DNA of 64,000 nucleotides from Anaerolineales bacterium. Lineage in GTDB: Bacteria; Chloroflexota; Anaerolineae; Anaerolineales; Villigracilaceae. Positions 17,749-26,043 of this stretch are shown piece after piece; the stretch's first letter is position 1, and the number at the start of each line of letters is the position of its first letter. Both the position numbers and the translations under genes were made by a program. A model generated the notes under the pieces. The model ran no database searches and was not told where the DNA came from. It saw nothing but the letters and a program-made list of their open reading frames with translations. The stretch spans positions 1,860,001 to 1,924,000 of the forward strand of contig JAHDWB010000001.1 of the NCBI GenBank assembly GCA_023382595.1, given 5' to 3'.

Positions 17749-18138
17749 ATGTTCCCATTTCATCAGATCGAATCGTTTCTTCAACACACTCCTGTTCCCT
17801 TGCAGGATATCGTTCTGGAGTTGAGAAACATCATCGCTTCCGTTGCACCCGATGCGGTGGAAGTTGTCCGCTGGGGCGGGTTGAGTTACAGCCATGCGGG
17901 ACGTGGCGGCGTTGTCAGCGCAGGGATATGCCAGATCGGCATCGAAAAGGATCACATCCAGTTGGGGTTCATCCATGGTGCGTTCCTGCCCGATCCGCAC
18001 AACCTGCTTCAGGGAACGCGCAAAGCCAAACGGTTTGTCAAGATCGAAAGATACGAGGATGCTCCCTGGGATGACCTGAAGAAACTGATTTCCGCCTCCG
18101 CCAGGTTTGATCCACGCACACTGACTTCTGGGGGGTAA
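17749..18138 (+). CDS. DUF1801 (YdhG-like) domain protein
   Basis: A 129-residue cytoplasmic protein. Features matching DUF1801 are an N-terminal amphipathic helix, 'LRNIIASVAPDAVEVVRWGGLSY', a central 'GIEKDHIQLGFIHGAFL' beta region, and a C-terminal 'RFVKIERYEDAPWDDLKKLI'. The family has an iron-chaperone/YdhG-like fold, but its role here is unknown. It stands alone between a terminator and an unrelated membrane protein gene. Confidence 0.8.
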   Translation: MFPFHQIESFLQHTPVPLQDIVLELRNIIASVAPDAVEVVRWGGLSYSHAGRGGVVSAGICQIGIEKDHIQLGFIHGAFLPDPHNLLQGTRKAKRFVKIERYEDAPWDDLKKLISASARFDPRTLTSGG

Positions 18139-18246
18139 GAAGTTGGACAGGTCGGTTTGCAGAAAGATGCGACTGTCATCTCACAGAGGTCACTCGCCTC
18201 TTCGCGGATATAATCCAGCCCAAACCATTACAGGAGCCTTGCATTC

Positions 18247-18594
18247 ATGTCCACCAAAGCCCTTTCCATTATCTCAGCTGTTCTAACTGTTGTCTTCCTC
18301 ATCGTGCTTGGACTTGTCGCATTCTTCTCCACGCTGCTTGCACTCAACGGATACGGAGACAGCGAAGGGACTGCCGCCGTCGCCATCACGTTCATCTGCC
18401 AGGGCGTTGGGTTGATCCTTGCTGGTGTGCTTGCAAGCTGGTTGACGCGTCTTCTCATCGAGAAGTTCACTTGGAATAGGATCCTTGCGGTCGTCGTTTC
18501 AGTTTTTGCCGGGTCAACGCTGGGAACGATCCTTGTGTTTGCTGCATTGATGGCATCTGTTGTTGCTGCGGAAGCCATGTGGCAGGCGCGCTAA
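18247..18594 (+). CDS. Small membrane protein, three predicted helices
   Basis: A 115-residue protein with hydrophobic segments at about residues 8-33, 45-68 and 78-108, the last preceded by 'EKFTWNR'. A TATAAT element at 18209-18214 and a CAGGAG ribosome binding site support expression. I do not recognise a family. It lies in an area of short stand-alone genes. Confidence 0.65.
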   Translation: MSTKALSIISAVLTVVFLIVLGLVAFFSTLLALNGYGDSEGTAAVAITFICQGVGLILAGVLASWLTRLLIEKFTWNRILAVVVSVFAGSTLGTILVFAALMASVVAAEAMWQAR

Positions 18595-18749
18595 AAACAT
18601 TGAGGTGTTATCCTGTCGCTCAATGGCTGGCAACGTACAGGTAGGCGCGAAGCGAGAGAATGGATCGACCTTGCAGCTTTTTTAACTACAAAACCTTAAT
18701 GACGTCCGGTTGGGGATAAAGGTACAATTGAGTACGGAGAAATGATCCT

Positions 18750-20297
18750 GTGTCTCCTCCGAATATCACATATAGTGCTTTCCTGATCATCGCGGGGACA
18801 GCCTGCCTGTTTATTGCGCTGCTTGTATTTCAAACAAGGCGCAGCGCAACGGGGTCATTTGCGTTGATCAGCCTGTTGCTTGCGCTTGCCTGGTGGGATA
18901 TTACCTACGCAATCTTCTGGGCGGATGTGCCCGGTCCAACAGTTTTTTTCTGGCTTGACGTCACGTATGTTGGCGTTGTCACCGCGCCGCTCGCTATCTT
19001 TGTTTTTTCTTTGCAGATCACTCATCGCTCCAAGTGGCTGAAGAGTCCACTTCTTACATTGATATGCCTCGAACCGATCATCGTCCTCCTTATCCTTTTT
19101 ACTGACCCATCTCACGGTCTCTTTTTTGCAGGCAAGCGGACGGATGCGTTCATTCAGGACGGGGGACCTGTTTTCTGGTTAAATGTGGTCTTTTCCTATT
19201 CCCTGGTCCTGGTCGCGACCATTATTTTATACAGGACATTCACTCGTTCTTCGGGGATGTATAGAAAACAAATCGGGATGGTGCTGCTTGGGCTGGCGGT
19301 GACATGGTTAAACAACATTATTTTTGTGATCGGTATCAACCCGTTGCCCGGAGCGGATAACACTCCTTTCTCGTTCACTATCGCGGCTCTTGCATTTGCT
19401 TTTAGTCTTTTCCGTTACCGCCTGTTGGACATCATCCCTGTTGCCCGGGATGTATTGATCGAAAAGATGACAGAAGGTGTGCTGGTGATCGACTCCCAGA
19501 ACCGCATCGTGGACATGAATCCCGCCGCCCGGAACATACTGGATGTGCCTGCCTCTATGCTGGGAGAATCAGTGGATAAGGTGCTATCGCATTGGAGACG
19601 CGCGGATCGCGATACACTGTCCATGGCGAACACCAGCGTTGTCTTTGAGTTAAGAACGGGTGAAACAATAGCCTATGTGGAAATGCGGGCTACTCCGATC
19701 ATGGATTACAAGGACAGGAAGGTGGGAAGATTGGTCGTTCTGCATGATATTACAAGGCTGAAGAATACCCAGAACGAATTGAAATTGCTGGCTACAAGGG
19801 ATTCGTTAACCGGCGTGATCAACCGCGGTCATTTTATGGAGTTGGCGGAGAGGGAAATCCTGCGCGCGAAGCGATACAAACGGAAACTGTCACTGATCAT
19901 GATGGATCTGGATTATTTCAAGAATGTGAATGATACCTATGGTCATCAGGCGGGGGATCATGTTCTGGTCGAACTGGCGGATCTTTGCGGACATATGATA
20001 AGAAAAATTGATGTGTTCGCCCGCCTCGGCGGGGAGGAGTTTGCCCTGCTCCTGCCTGAGATCGATGGACAAGCCGCCCTTCAGCTTGCAGAACGGCTGC
20101 GTTCATCTTTCGCGTCCATGACCATGGATGTCGATTCGCGCCCGTTCAACGTAACCATCAGCATGGGCGTAACAGAATTTGAGAGATACGGAGGTGACCG
20201 CCTGGAGGAAATGCTGCACCGGGCAGACAGGGCACTTTACCATGCCAAGGAGACCGGGCGCAATCGCGTTGTTGTCTGGGAACCTGAGCTGGGTTGA
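18750..20297 (+). CDS. Diguanylate cyclase with 7TM-type sensor and PAS domain
   Basis: A 515-residue protein starting at GTG 18750 with a GGAG ribosome binding site 10 nt upstream. Residues 1-~220 hold about seven membrane segments resembling the histidine-kinase N-terminal 7TM sensor. A PAS domain (~230-340) follows ('EKMTEGVLVIDSQNRIVDMNPAARNIL'), then a GGDEF domain (~350-510). The active-site motif is 'RLGGEEFALLLPE', a GGEEF variant compatible with activity, and the metal-binding Asp lies in 'MMDLDYFKNVNDTYGH'. It makes c-di-GMP at the membrane. An RxxD inhibitory site is not obvious. Confidence 0.93.
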   Translation: MSPPNITYSAFLIIAGTACLFIALLVFQTRRSATGSFALISLLLALAWWDITYAIFWADVPGPTVFFWLDVTYVGVVTAPLAIFVFSLQITHRSKWLKSPLLTLICLEPIIVLLILFTDPSHGLFFAGKRTDAFIQDGGPVFWLNVVFSYSLVLVATIILYRTFTRSSGMYRKQIGMVLLGLAVTWLNNIIFVIGINPLPGADNTPFSFTIAALAFAFSLFRYRLLDIIPVARDVLIEKMTEGVLVIDSQNRIVDMNPAARNILDVPASMLGESVDKVLSHWRRADRDTLSMANTSVVFELRTGETIAYVEMRATPIMDYKDRKVGRLVVLHDITRLKNTQNELKLLATRDSLTGVINRGHFMELAEREILRAKRYKRKLSLIMMDLDYFKNVNDTYGHQAGDHVLVELADLCGHMIRKIDVFARLGGEEFALLLPEIDGQAALQLAERLRSSFASMTMDVDSRPFNVTISMGVTEFERYGGDRLEEMLHRADRALYHAKETGRNRVVVWEPELG

Positions 20298-20311
20298 AGT
20301 AAAAAATGCCC

Positions 20312-20340
20312 TTGAAATTTTAGAAAATTTGTTCTATAAT
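20312..20340 (+). promoter_or_regulatory. Sigma-70-type promoter for the DUF4287 genes
   Basis: TTGAAA at 20312-20317, a 17-nt spacer and TATAAT at 20335-20340. The predicted start is near 20347, leaving a ~34-nt leader with an AAAAGGAG ribosome binding site. Confidence 0.8.
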
Positions 20341-20380
20341 TATATCATTATCCCACTCGGTGCCAAAAGGAGATGATGGT

Positions 20381-20596
20381 ATGGAACGTTTGGATAAGTT
20401 TGTTCAAACCCAGCTCGACAATATTCAAGCCAAACTGGGCATGTCGCTCAACGACATGGCGGATATCATCAAGCGCACAGGCTTGGCAAGGCACAATGAC
20501 ATCCGCTGGATGTTACAGCGCGAATATGGGATCGACCACGAGGATGCCAAGATGCTGGTCAACGCGCTGTTTGAATCCCAGGTGGAGGGGGCGTAA
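20381..20596 (+). CDS. DUF4287 domain protein (short form)
   Basis: A 71-residue protein beginning MERLDKFVQTQLDNIQAKLG. It matches the N-terminal ~70 residues of the next protein ('SLDKAVQTQLENIQKKTGKS'), so the pair arose by duplication. It consists only of the helical DUF4287 module. The start at 20381 is favoured by the AAAAGGAG site and by alignment with the paralogue; an upstream ATG at 20360 overlaps that site. Confidence 0.82.
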   Translation: MERLDKFVQTQLDNIQAKLGMSLNDMADIIKRTGLARHNDIRWMLQREYGIDHEDAKMLVNALFESQVEGA

Positions 20597-20643
20597 CTAT
20601 TGAGGGATCTGTTTGCTGTTGGTTTGCCGGAAGGAGAATCAAG

Positions 20644-21213
20644 ATGAGCAGTTTAGATAAAGCCGTTCAGACACAACTGGAAAATATCCAAAAGAAAACG
20701 GGCAAGAGCCTTGATGAACTCGCCGCTTTCGTCAAAAAGAGCGGACTGACCAAACATGGCGAGATCCGCGACATGCTCAAGGAGAAGCTTGGTCTTGGGC
20801 ACGGTGATGCGAACACACTGACACATATCGTCCTGAGTTCGGATAGCGCCAGCGCAGCAAAAGGTAAATCTACCGATGCGGTGCTGGACGAGATTTATAC
20901 TGGCGCAAAAGCCGGATTTCGCCCCATTCACGAGAAATTGATGAAAGAGATCGGCAAATTTGGTGAATTCGAGATCGCGCCAAAGAAGGGATACGTCAGC
21001 CTGCGCCGCAAGAAACAGTTTGCGATGATCGGTCCCAAGACCAATACCCGCTTCGAGGTCGGCATCAATGCGAAGGGTTTGAAGAAAATTACCCGCCTGT
21101 TGGAGCAACCCAAGGGAAGTATGTGCAACTACATCGTCAATTTGACAGATGTGGAAGAAGTGAATGCGGAATTGATCGCATGGATCAAATCTGCATATGA
21201 GGATGCTGGGTAA
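20644..21213 (+). CDS. DUF4287 plus DUF5655 protein
   Basis: A 189-residue cytoplasmic protein with an N-terminal DUF4287 module (~1-65) and a DUF5655-like domain (~75-188) containing 'FGEFEIAPKKGYVSLRRKKQFAMIGPKTNTRFEVGIN'. The latter resembles nucleic-acid or transport-associated modules of unknown role. A GGAAGGAG ribosome binding site precedes it. It follows the short DUF4287 gene by 47 nt in the same likely operon. Confidence 0.82.
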   Translation: MSSLDKAVQTQLENIQKKTGKSLDELAAFVKKSGLTKHGEIRDMLKEKLGLGHGDANTLTHIVLSSDSASAAKGKSTDAVLDEIYTGAKAGFRPIHEKLMKEIGKFGEFEIAPKKGYVSLRRKKQFAMIGPKTNTRFEVGINAKGLKKITRLLEQPKGSMCNYIVNLTDVEEVNAELIAWIKSAYEDAG

Positions 21214-21243
21214 GATTCGGATGTTTTCAACTGCAAGGTAAAA

Positions 21244-21753
21244 ATGAATACAGATGATTTTAGAAATAACCTGATCAAATACATGGGCGAGACGTTCGAA
21301 AAGCCGATCGGCATTTATCTGGACCCGGACACGGCTCTTTTTCAGACGCTCGAAACGGTTTCTGCTGAAGAGGCTTCCATTCCCGTCGGAGGGAAATGCG
21401 CTTCGCTTGCCGCACAGGTGGCGCATATGATCTTCTTCATTGAATCATTCGAACGCTTCGCGCTCCAAGGTGACAACAGTCCGCGCGATTGGAGCGAGAT
21501 CTGGCGGACGGTGGAAAAGGTCACGCCGGAGGAATGGGAGTCGTACAAGTCGAAATTGCGCGAGGCATACCAGCGCATGGACAAACTCTTCCGCGAAAAC
21601 CCCGACTGGAACGAGGACACCATTGGCGGCGCGCTTTCGGTTTTGGTACATAGCGCCTATCATCTTGGTGAGATCCGCCAAGCGTTGTGTGTGTTGAAAA
21701 GACAGAAAGGCGGAGGGCGTGTGAATATGAGTTGGAATCCTAGGGCAAAATAA
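21244..21753 (+). CDS. DinB-family protein
   Basis: A 169-residue protein with the DinB/YfiT four-helix pattern. A His in the 'LAAQVAHMIFFIESF' helix and two His residues in 'LVHSAYHLGEIRQAL' near the C-terminus are the expected metal ligands. Family members are metal-dependent thiol-type transferases or stress proteins. An AAGG site precedes the ATG, and it follows the DUF4287/DUF5655 gene by 30 nt, probably co-transcribed. The substrate is unknown. Confidence 0.82.
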   Translation: MNTDDFRNNLIKYMGETFEKPIGIYLDPDTALFQTLETVSAEEASIPVGGKCASLAAQVAHMIFFIESFERFALQGDNSPRDWSEIWRTVEKVTPEEWESYKSKLREAYQRMDKLFRENPDWNEDTIGGALSVLVHSAYHLGEIRQALCVLKRQKGGGRVNMSWNPRAK

Positions 21754-21915
21754 AGAAACGCCGTATCATGACAGGGGTTGTATACATCACAAATCAAGCA
21801 AACGACAGCCGCAGATGAAAGTTCCAAAGGTGGCTGTCGGATTGTTTAATGGGACCAGGTTTGAGGTCAGTAAAGAGGCGTTGAGTCCCGTTATCAAATT
21901 ATGGAGGCGAAGGTC

Positions 21916-23694
21916 ATGTCAAAAAAGGTGATCATCCTTGGCGGCGGAGTAGCGGGTATGAGCGCTGCGCACGAACTGGCAGTACGCGGATTTCAAGTGA
22001 CCGTGTATGAGAAGAAATCCATTCCCGGCGGAAAGGCGCGCAGTGTGCCGGTGCCAAAGACCGGCAGGGATGGCAACCCCGACCTGCCCGGCGAGCATGG
22101 CTTTCGGTTCTTCCCCAGTTTTTACCGGCATGTGACCGATACGATGAAGCGTATCCCGTATGGGAACAATAAACAAGGTGTGTTCGATAACCTGACGAAT
22201 ACCACGCGCATCGAGATCACGCAGTTTCAAAAAAAAAGCGTGACCATGCTGGCGCAGTTCCCGCGCTCGTTCGAAGAGCTGATCGTTTTGCTCAAAAGCG
22301 GGATTGATCTGGAAAAGTATGTGGGATTGAAAGCCGATGATATCGAGTTCTTTGGGGCGAAACTCTGGCAATACCTCACCACTTGCCAGGATCGCCGTAT
22401 GGACGATCTGGAGAAGATCGGCTGGTGGGAATATTCAGATGCTGGCAACCGCTCCGAAGCCTATCAAAAGTTTCTGGCGCAGGGACTGACGCGCTCGCTG
22501 GTTGCGGCAAATGCGCATGTCGCCAATGCCAAAGTGGAAGGCGACGTGGGGATTCAACTGATTCTTGGACTTTCCGAACCGGGTGTGAACGCCGACCGTG
22601 TTTTGGATGGTCCCACCAACGAGGTGTGGATCGGGCCGTGGTTGGAGTTTTTACAAAGCAAGGGCGTGAGTTACAACCTTGAAACCGAGATCGACACCAT
22701 CGAATGCGATGGGAAGACGATTACCGGTGTGACCTTGAAAAAGAAGGGGAAAAAGTTCAACGATACTGCCGATTACTACGTTCTGGCTGTTCCTGTCGAA
22801 CAAGCCGCGCGCCTCTTGAAGGAGAAGAAACATGCCAATATCCTCAAAGCGGATTCGACCCTGCAAGGCGTCATCGAACTCGGCAGTCATGTGGCATGGA
22901 TGAACGGTATCCAATTCTATCTCAAGGAGGATGTGCCGATGATCCACGGGCACATGATCCACATTGATACACCGTGGGCGCTGACATCCATTTCGCAGGC
23001 GCAATTCTGGAAGGATTACAAATGGTCGGCTGTCGGTGATGGCAAGGTCAAAGGCATTCTCTCTGTTGACCTTTCAGAATGGGGCAGCGAATGGAACGGC
23101 AAAGTCGTTGGCAAAGGGATCTTGTACAACAAAGTGGCGCGCGACTGCACCCGCGAACAGATCAAAAAGGAAGTCTGGGCGCAGTTGAAGAAAAGCGTCA
23201 ATCTGCCCGATCAAGCACCGGTGCTCGAAGATTCGAACGTCGCGCACATCTTCATCGATCCCGACATCAAGAATAACGTCCGACCCAACACGCCATCGCG
23301 TTACACCGACGCCGAACCACTATATATTGACGTGGTCGATTCGTGGCATTTACGCCCTGACGCGTACACGCGCATCCCCAATTTTTTCCTCGCGGCGGAT
23401 TATGTCCGCACCAATACCCAACTCGCCACCATGGAGGGCGCGAACGAAGCCGCGCGCCGCGCCGTCAACAGCATCATCTCCGCTTCTGGCAGTACCGCCC
23501 CGCTCTGCAAGATCTGGAAATTGCACGAGCCGTTCATCTTTTCCGTCTGGCGCTGGTACGATCAGCGGCGTTACAACCGCGGCGAACCGTGGAAGGGCGA
23601 ATTTCCTTGGTTTGTGGATATTCTCCAACACCTGCTGGTGAGCGCCTATCAACTCTGGCACAACATCACAGGACGAAAACGAAAGACGAAGTAA
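21916..23694 (+). CDS. FAD-dependent amine oxidase/phytoene desaturase-like oxidoreductase
   Basis: A 592-residue flavoprotein with an N-terminal dinucleotide-binding motif 'VIILGGGVAGMSAAHELA' and 'VYEKKSIPGGKARS', then 'GEHGFRFFPSFYRHVTDTM', a signature of a desaturase/hydroxysqualene-dehydroxylase-like family. A C-terminal 'FFLAADYVRTNTQLATMEGANEAARRAVN' is the usual FAD-binding end. ATG 21916 is preferred over 21901 because GGAGG at 21903-21907 sits 8 nt before it and the Rossmann strand follows directly. No carotenoid or hopanoid genes are nearby, so the substrate is undefined. Confidence 0.85.
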   Translation: MSKKVIILGGGVAGMSAAHELAVRGFQVTVYEKKSIPGGKARSVPVPKTGRDGNPDLPGEHGFRFFPSFYRHVTDTMKRIPYGNNKQGVFDNLTNTTRIEITQFQKKSVTMLAQFPRSFEELIVLLKSGIDLEKYVGLKADDIEFFGAKLWQYLTTCQDRRMDDLEKIGWWEYSDAGNRSEAYQKFLAQGLTRSLVAANAHVANAKVEGDVGIQLILGLSEPGVNADRVLDGPTNEVWIGPWLEFLQSKGVSYNLETEIDTIECDGKTITGVTLKKKGKKFNDTADYYVLAVPVEQAARLLKEKKHANILKADSTLQGVIELGSHVAWMNGIQFYLKEDVPMIHGHMIHIDTPWALTSISQAQFWKDYKWSAVGDGKVKGILSVDLSEWGSEWNGKVVGKGILYNKVARDCTREQIKKEVWAQLKKSVNLPDQAPVLEDSNVAHIFIDPDIKNNVRPNTPSRYTDAEPLYIDVVDSWHLRPDAYTRIPNFFLAADYVRTNTQLATMEGANEAARRAVNSIISASGSTAPLCKIWKLHEPFIFSVWRWYDQRRYNRGEPWKGEFPWFVDILQHLLVSAYQLWHNITGRKRKTK

Positions 23695-23719
23695 GGATAA
23701 ATTCATCAGAATAGCGAAA

Positions 23720-23759
23720 AAGTAAATCTCCAAAGTCAGATGGCTTTGGAGATTTACTT
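23720..23759. terminator. Bidirectional terminator
   Basis: Sixteen-base perfect arms (AAGTAAATCTCCAAAG and its complement) around an 8-nt loop, between convergent genes. It contains the stop codon of the minus-strand gene at 23754. Confidence 0.85.
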
Positions 23760-24026
23760 AAAATGGCTCAAGTAGTAGCAGGCTGTTTCCCCCACTCTAA
23801 TGTTTGCATAAAACTGGGACACTACCTCGCTGTTCTTCTTCAGCCATGAACCTCCGAGATACCCCGCACCGATATATAACGAGGTCATGTGCGGTGTGAT
23901 CAGCCAGGCGAAGCGTTCGCCGGTCTGGTCGGGGAAGAAGAACAGGATCAGGAACGCCAGCCACAGGAACGGGATCACGACGATGGCAACGATGCGGGTG
24001 AGGGGCAGGATGAGATCGTCTTTCAT
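23754..24026 (-). pseudogene. Truncated small membrane protein
   Basis: Ninety residues starting MKDDLILPLTR, with two hydrophobic segments at about residues 8-33 and 42-58. The N-terminal part ('FPDQTGERFAWLITPHMTSLYIGAGYLGGS') reads like the start of a longer polytopic protein, but after about residue 60 the sequence becomes polar and stops inside the terminator hairpin. I infer a 3'-truncated gene remnant. A genuine short protein cannot be excluded, because a TGTCC-rich start region with 'aaggacaagcc' provides a plausible ribosome binding site. Confidence 0.5.
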
Positions 24027-24141
24027 GGCTTGTCCTTTCCTTGGTGCATATATTTTTTTACCCCAATGTGCAGGTTTCGGTTTGTTTCCGCCTTTCAAAA
24101 GTCGTATACTGAAAGTGGCACACTCAGAAAGGATGGAATCC

Positions 24142-24558
24142 ATGACGAAGCAGATCGGCATTTGGATTGATCACAAACGGGCGGTGATCCTGACGGTGAG
24201 CGAGAGCGGCGAAGTGATGCGGAAAATCGAATCTGGGATTGAGCATCTCCGCCTGCGCGGGGCATCCCGTTCGCGCGCGCCGTACAGCGCCCAATATCAA
24301 AAAGGGGACGACCAGTTCGACAAAAAGTATGACGGTTATCTCAACAAATATTATGAAAGTGTGATCGACCACCTGCGCGGGGCGGACGAAGTTCTGATCT
24401 TCGGTCCCGGCGAAGCAAAGAAGGAATTGAAGAAACGCCTCGAACGTGAGAAGGCTTGCCCGCCGGTCAAAGGCATTTTCCCCGCCGACAAATTGACCGA
24501 CCGCCAGTTCGCGGCGAAGGTGCGCAGTCACTTTGCGGAGGTGGGCGAACACGTCTAA
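24142..24558 (+). CDS. Host-attachment/eRF1-like domain protein
   Basis: A 138-residue cytoplasmic protein beginning MTKQIGIWIDHKRAVILTV. It has a charged middle (~35-75) and a C-terminal 'VIDHLRGADEVLIFGPGEAKKELKKRLE' resembling the central domain of eRF1/Dom34-like and bacterial host-attachment proteins. No GGQ motif is present, so peptide release is not expected. The ATG at 24142 is placed by homology and by GG at 24131-24132. A terminator follows at 24608. Confidence 0.65.
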   Translation: MTKQIGIWIDHKRAVILTVSESGEVMRKIESGIEHLRLRGASRSRAPYSAQYQKGDDQFDKKYDGYLNKYYESVIDHLRGADEVLIFGPGEAKKELKKRLEREKACPPVKGIFPADKLTDRQFAAKVRSHFAEVGEHV

Positions 24559-24607
24559 CGCCGGGCAGGTTTCGGGTCTGGGAGGAGGCGGGCTGGCACG
24601 GGAATCG

Positions 24608-24634
24608 AAAGGACGGGCATGACGCCCGTCCTTT
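24608..24634. terminator. Hairpin terminator
   Basis: Eleven-base arms AAAGGACGGGC / GCCCGTCCTTT around ATGAC, between convergent genes. Confidence 0.8.
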
Positions 24635-24672
24635 CTTCGTGCACAAACTCAGTAAGGAGAAGAAGATGGTAC

Positions 24673-25656
24673 TTATTGAGGCGGGAGGAGAACCGCGTCA
24701 ATTACATGGATCACGCCGTTGGATGCTTCGATGTCAGTGATGATGACTTCAACGGTGTCGTTCAGGAAGACCTTGCCATCGCGGACGGTGATGGTGATGT
24801 CGGCGCCAAGCACGGTGGTCGCGCTGGTCAGACCGACCACATCCGCAGCCATGACCTTGCCGGAAACGACGTGGTAGAGCAGGATGTCGGTGAGAGCTTG
24901 CTTGTTCTCGGGCAGGAGCAGGCTGTCGAGCGTGCCTGCGGGCAGGGCGGCAAAGGCGTCATTGGTGGGGGCGAAGACCGTGAAGGGACCTTCTCCGCTC
25001 AGGGTTTCGACCAGGTCCGCGGCGGTGACGGCAGCCACGAGGGTGCTGAAGCGTTCGTCAGCGACGGCGATCTCGACAATGGTCTGCGCTTCTTCGGCGG
25101 CTTCATCGGAGGGTGGCAGGATGACCGCGTCGATGACATGGATCACGCCGTTGGAGGTCTCGATGTCGGTGATGATGACTTGGGCGTCATTGATGTACAC
25201 ATTGCCCATATCGACCTTGATGGCAATGTCTTTGCCGAGCAGGGTGGTGGCGCTGGTCAGACCAACGACATCTTCAGCCATGACCTTGCCTTCCACAACG
25301 TGGTAGAGCAAAATATCAGTGAGAGCTTGTTTGTTCTCCGGCAGGAGCAGACTTTCGACGGTCCCTTCGGGCAGTGCGGCAAAAGCGTCATCCGTGGGGG
25401 CGAAGACAGTGAAAGGACCTTCACCCTTGAGCGCATCCACCAACTCAGCGGCTTGGACGGCGGCGACGAGGGTGGTGAAGCGTCCGTCAGCGACGGCGGT
25501 GTCTACGATGTCGCCGAGTTCAGGTTCAGGGATGGCGGTGGGTTCGGGCATCGCTGTGGGCGCGGGTTCAGGCGTGGGAGTTGCGGCGGGACCGCAGGCT
25601 GCCAAAACCAGGGCGAACGCGACGAGCAAGACGACGAGCAGGGAATTGCGTTTCAT
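24673..25656 (-). CDS. Lipoprotein with two FAS1 (fasciclin) domains
   Basis: A 327-residue secreted lipoprotein. The signal peptide ends in the lipobox 'LAAC' (Cys ~20), followed by a Pro/Thr/Glu-rich linker (~22-47). Two FAS1 domains (~48-183 and ~192-325) are very similar to each other, each with 'GPFTVFAPT(D/N)DAFAALP' and '[22 protein letters not shown]'. The duplication is also visible in the DNA. FAS1 domains mediate adhesion or matrix interaction. The promoter carries repeated TTGCAAA/ATGTA sites, so expression is probably controlled by a dedicated repressor or activator. Confidence 0.93.
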   Translation of the reverse strand: MKRNSLLVVLLVAFALVLAACGPAATPTPEPAPTAMPEPTAIPEPELGDIVDTAVADGRFTTLVAAVQAAELVDALKGEGPFTVFAPTDDAFAALPEGTVESLLLPENKQALTDILLYHVVEGKVMAEDVVGLTSATTLLGKDIAIKVDMGNVYINDAQVIITDIETSNGVIHVIDAVILPPSDEAAEEAQTIVEIAVADERFSTLVAAVTAADLVETLSGEGPFTVFAPTNDAFAALPAGTLDSLLLPENKQALTDILLYHVVSGKVMAADVVGLTSATTVLGADITITVRDGKVFLNDTVEVIITDIEASNGVIHVIDAVLLPPQ

Positions 25657-25685
25657 TTTTCTATTCTCTCCATTTCAGATTGTTG

Positions 25686-25748
25686 TACATTTGCAAAGGT
25701 TTTGTAAATGTAATGTTCGTATTTTATACATTTTGCAAAGGTTGTCAA
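25686..25748 (-). promoter_or_regulatory. Promoter with three half-sites for an unknown regulator (FAS1 gene)
   Basis: On the minus strand TTGACA (25743-25748) and TAAAAT (25721-25726) are 16 nt apart. The spacer is filled by ACCTTTGCAAAATGTA (25727-25742). Downstream, ACCTTTGCAAATGTA (25686-25700) is a near-exact direct repeat, and TACATTTACAAA (25701-25712) is an inverted copy forming a palindrome with it. A regulator bound there would occlude the polymerase. Confidence 0.75.
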
Positions 25749-25966
25749 TGCGATTTTGACGGCTCTAATCAGATTATTAATAAGTGGAATTTTTTTATCC
25801 AAAATTAATCATCCCCCAATTCCAGTCTCAGATAACCCGCCCAAACCTTAAAATCGGATGTGGCACTGATCAATGAATTTTTCCCTGCTCAAAAAACCTG
25901 CATGGACTCTGGTCATAAAAAGTTCTGGCTTGGCGTGTATTTCTCCTGATCTTTCAAGCAGTGATA

Positions 25967-25993
25967 GAATTAGTTTGCGTTCCAAACTAATTC
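25967..25993. promoter_or_regulatory. 27-bp operator-like palindrome upstream of glucan phosphorylase
   Basis: Perfect 11-base arms GAATTAGTTTG / CAAACTAATTC flank CGTTC. The left arm overlaps a TAGAAT hexamer (25965-25970), so the palindrome would sit at the transcription start. No T-run follows, so it is not a terminator. The rest of 25749-26030 shows nothing else. Confidence 0.55.
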
Positions 25994-26029
25994 GCTGACC
26001 CGAAAATTCCCCGTTGGAGCCTTTTACGG

Positions 26030-26035
26030 TATCAT
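26030..26035 (+). promoter_or_regulatory. Possible -10 element (TATCAT) for a leaderless transcript
   Basis: TATCAT ends 8 nt before the ATG at 26044, and there is no ribosome binding site. It may be an alternative to the promoter at 25965. Confidence 0.35.
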
Positions 26036-26043
26036 TTCACGCT

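Noticed and set aside
24619-25707. Long plus-strand frame (362 codons) opposite the FAS1 gene
   Set aside because: It is antisense to a clear lipoprotein with two recognised domains, and its repetitive Gly/Asp-rich translation reflects the FAS1 duplication.
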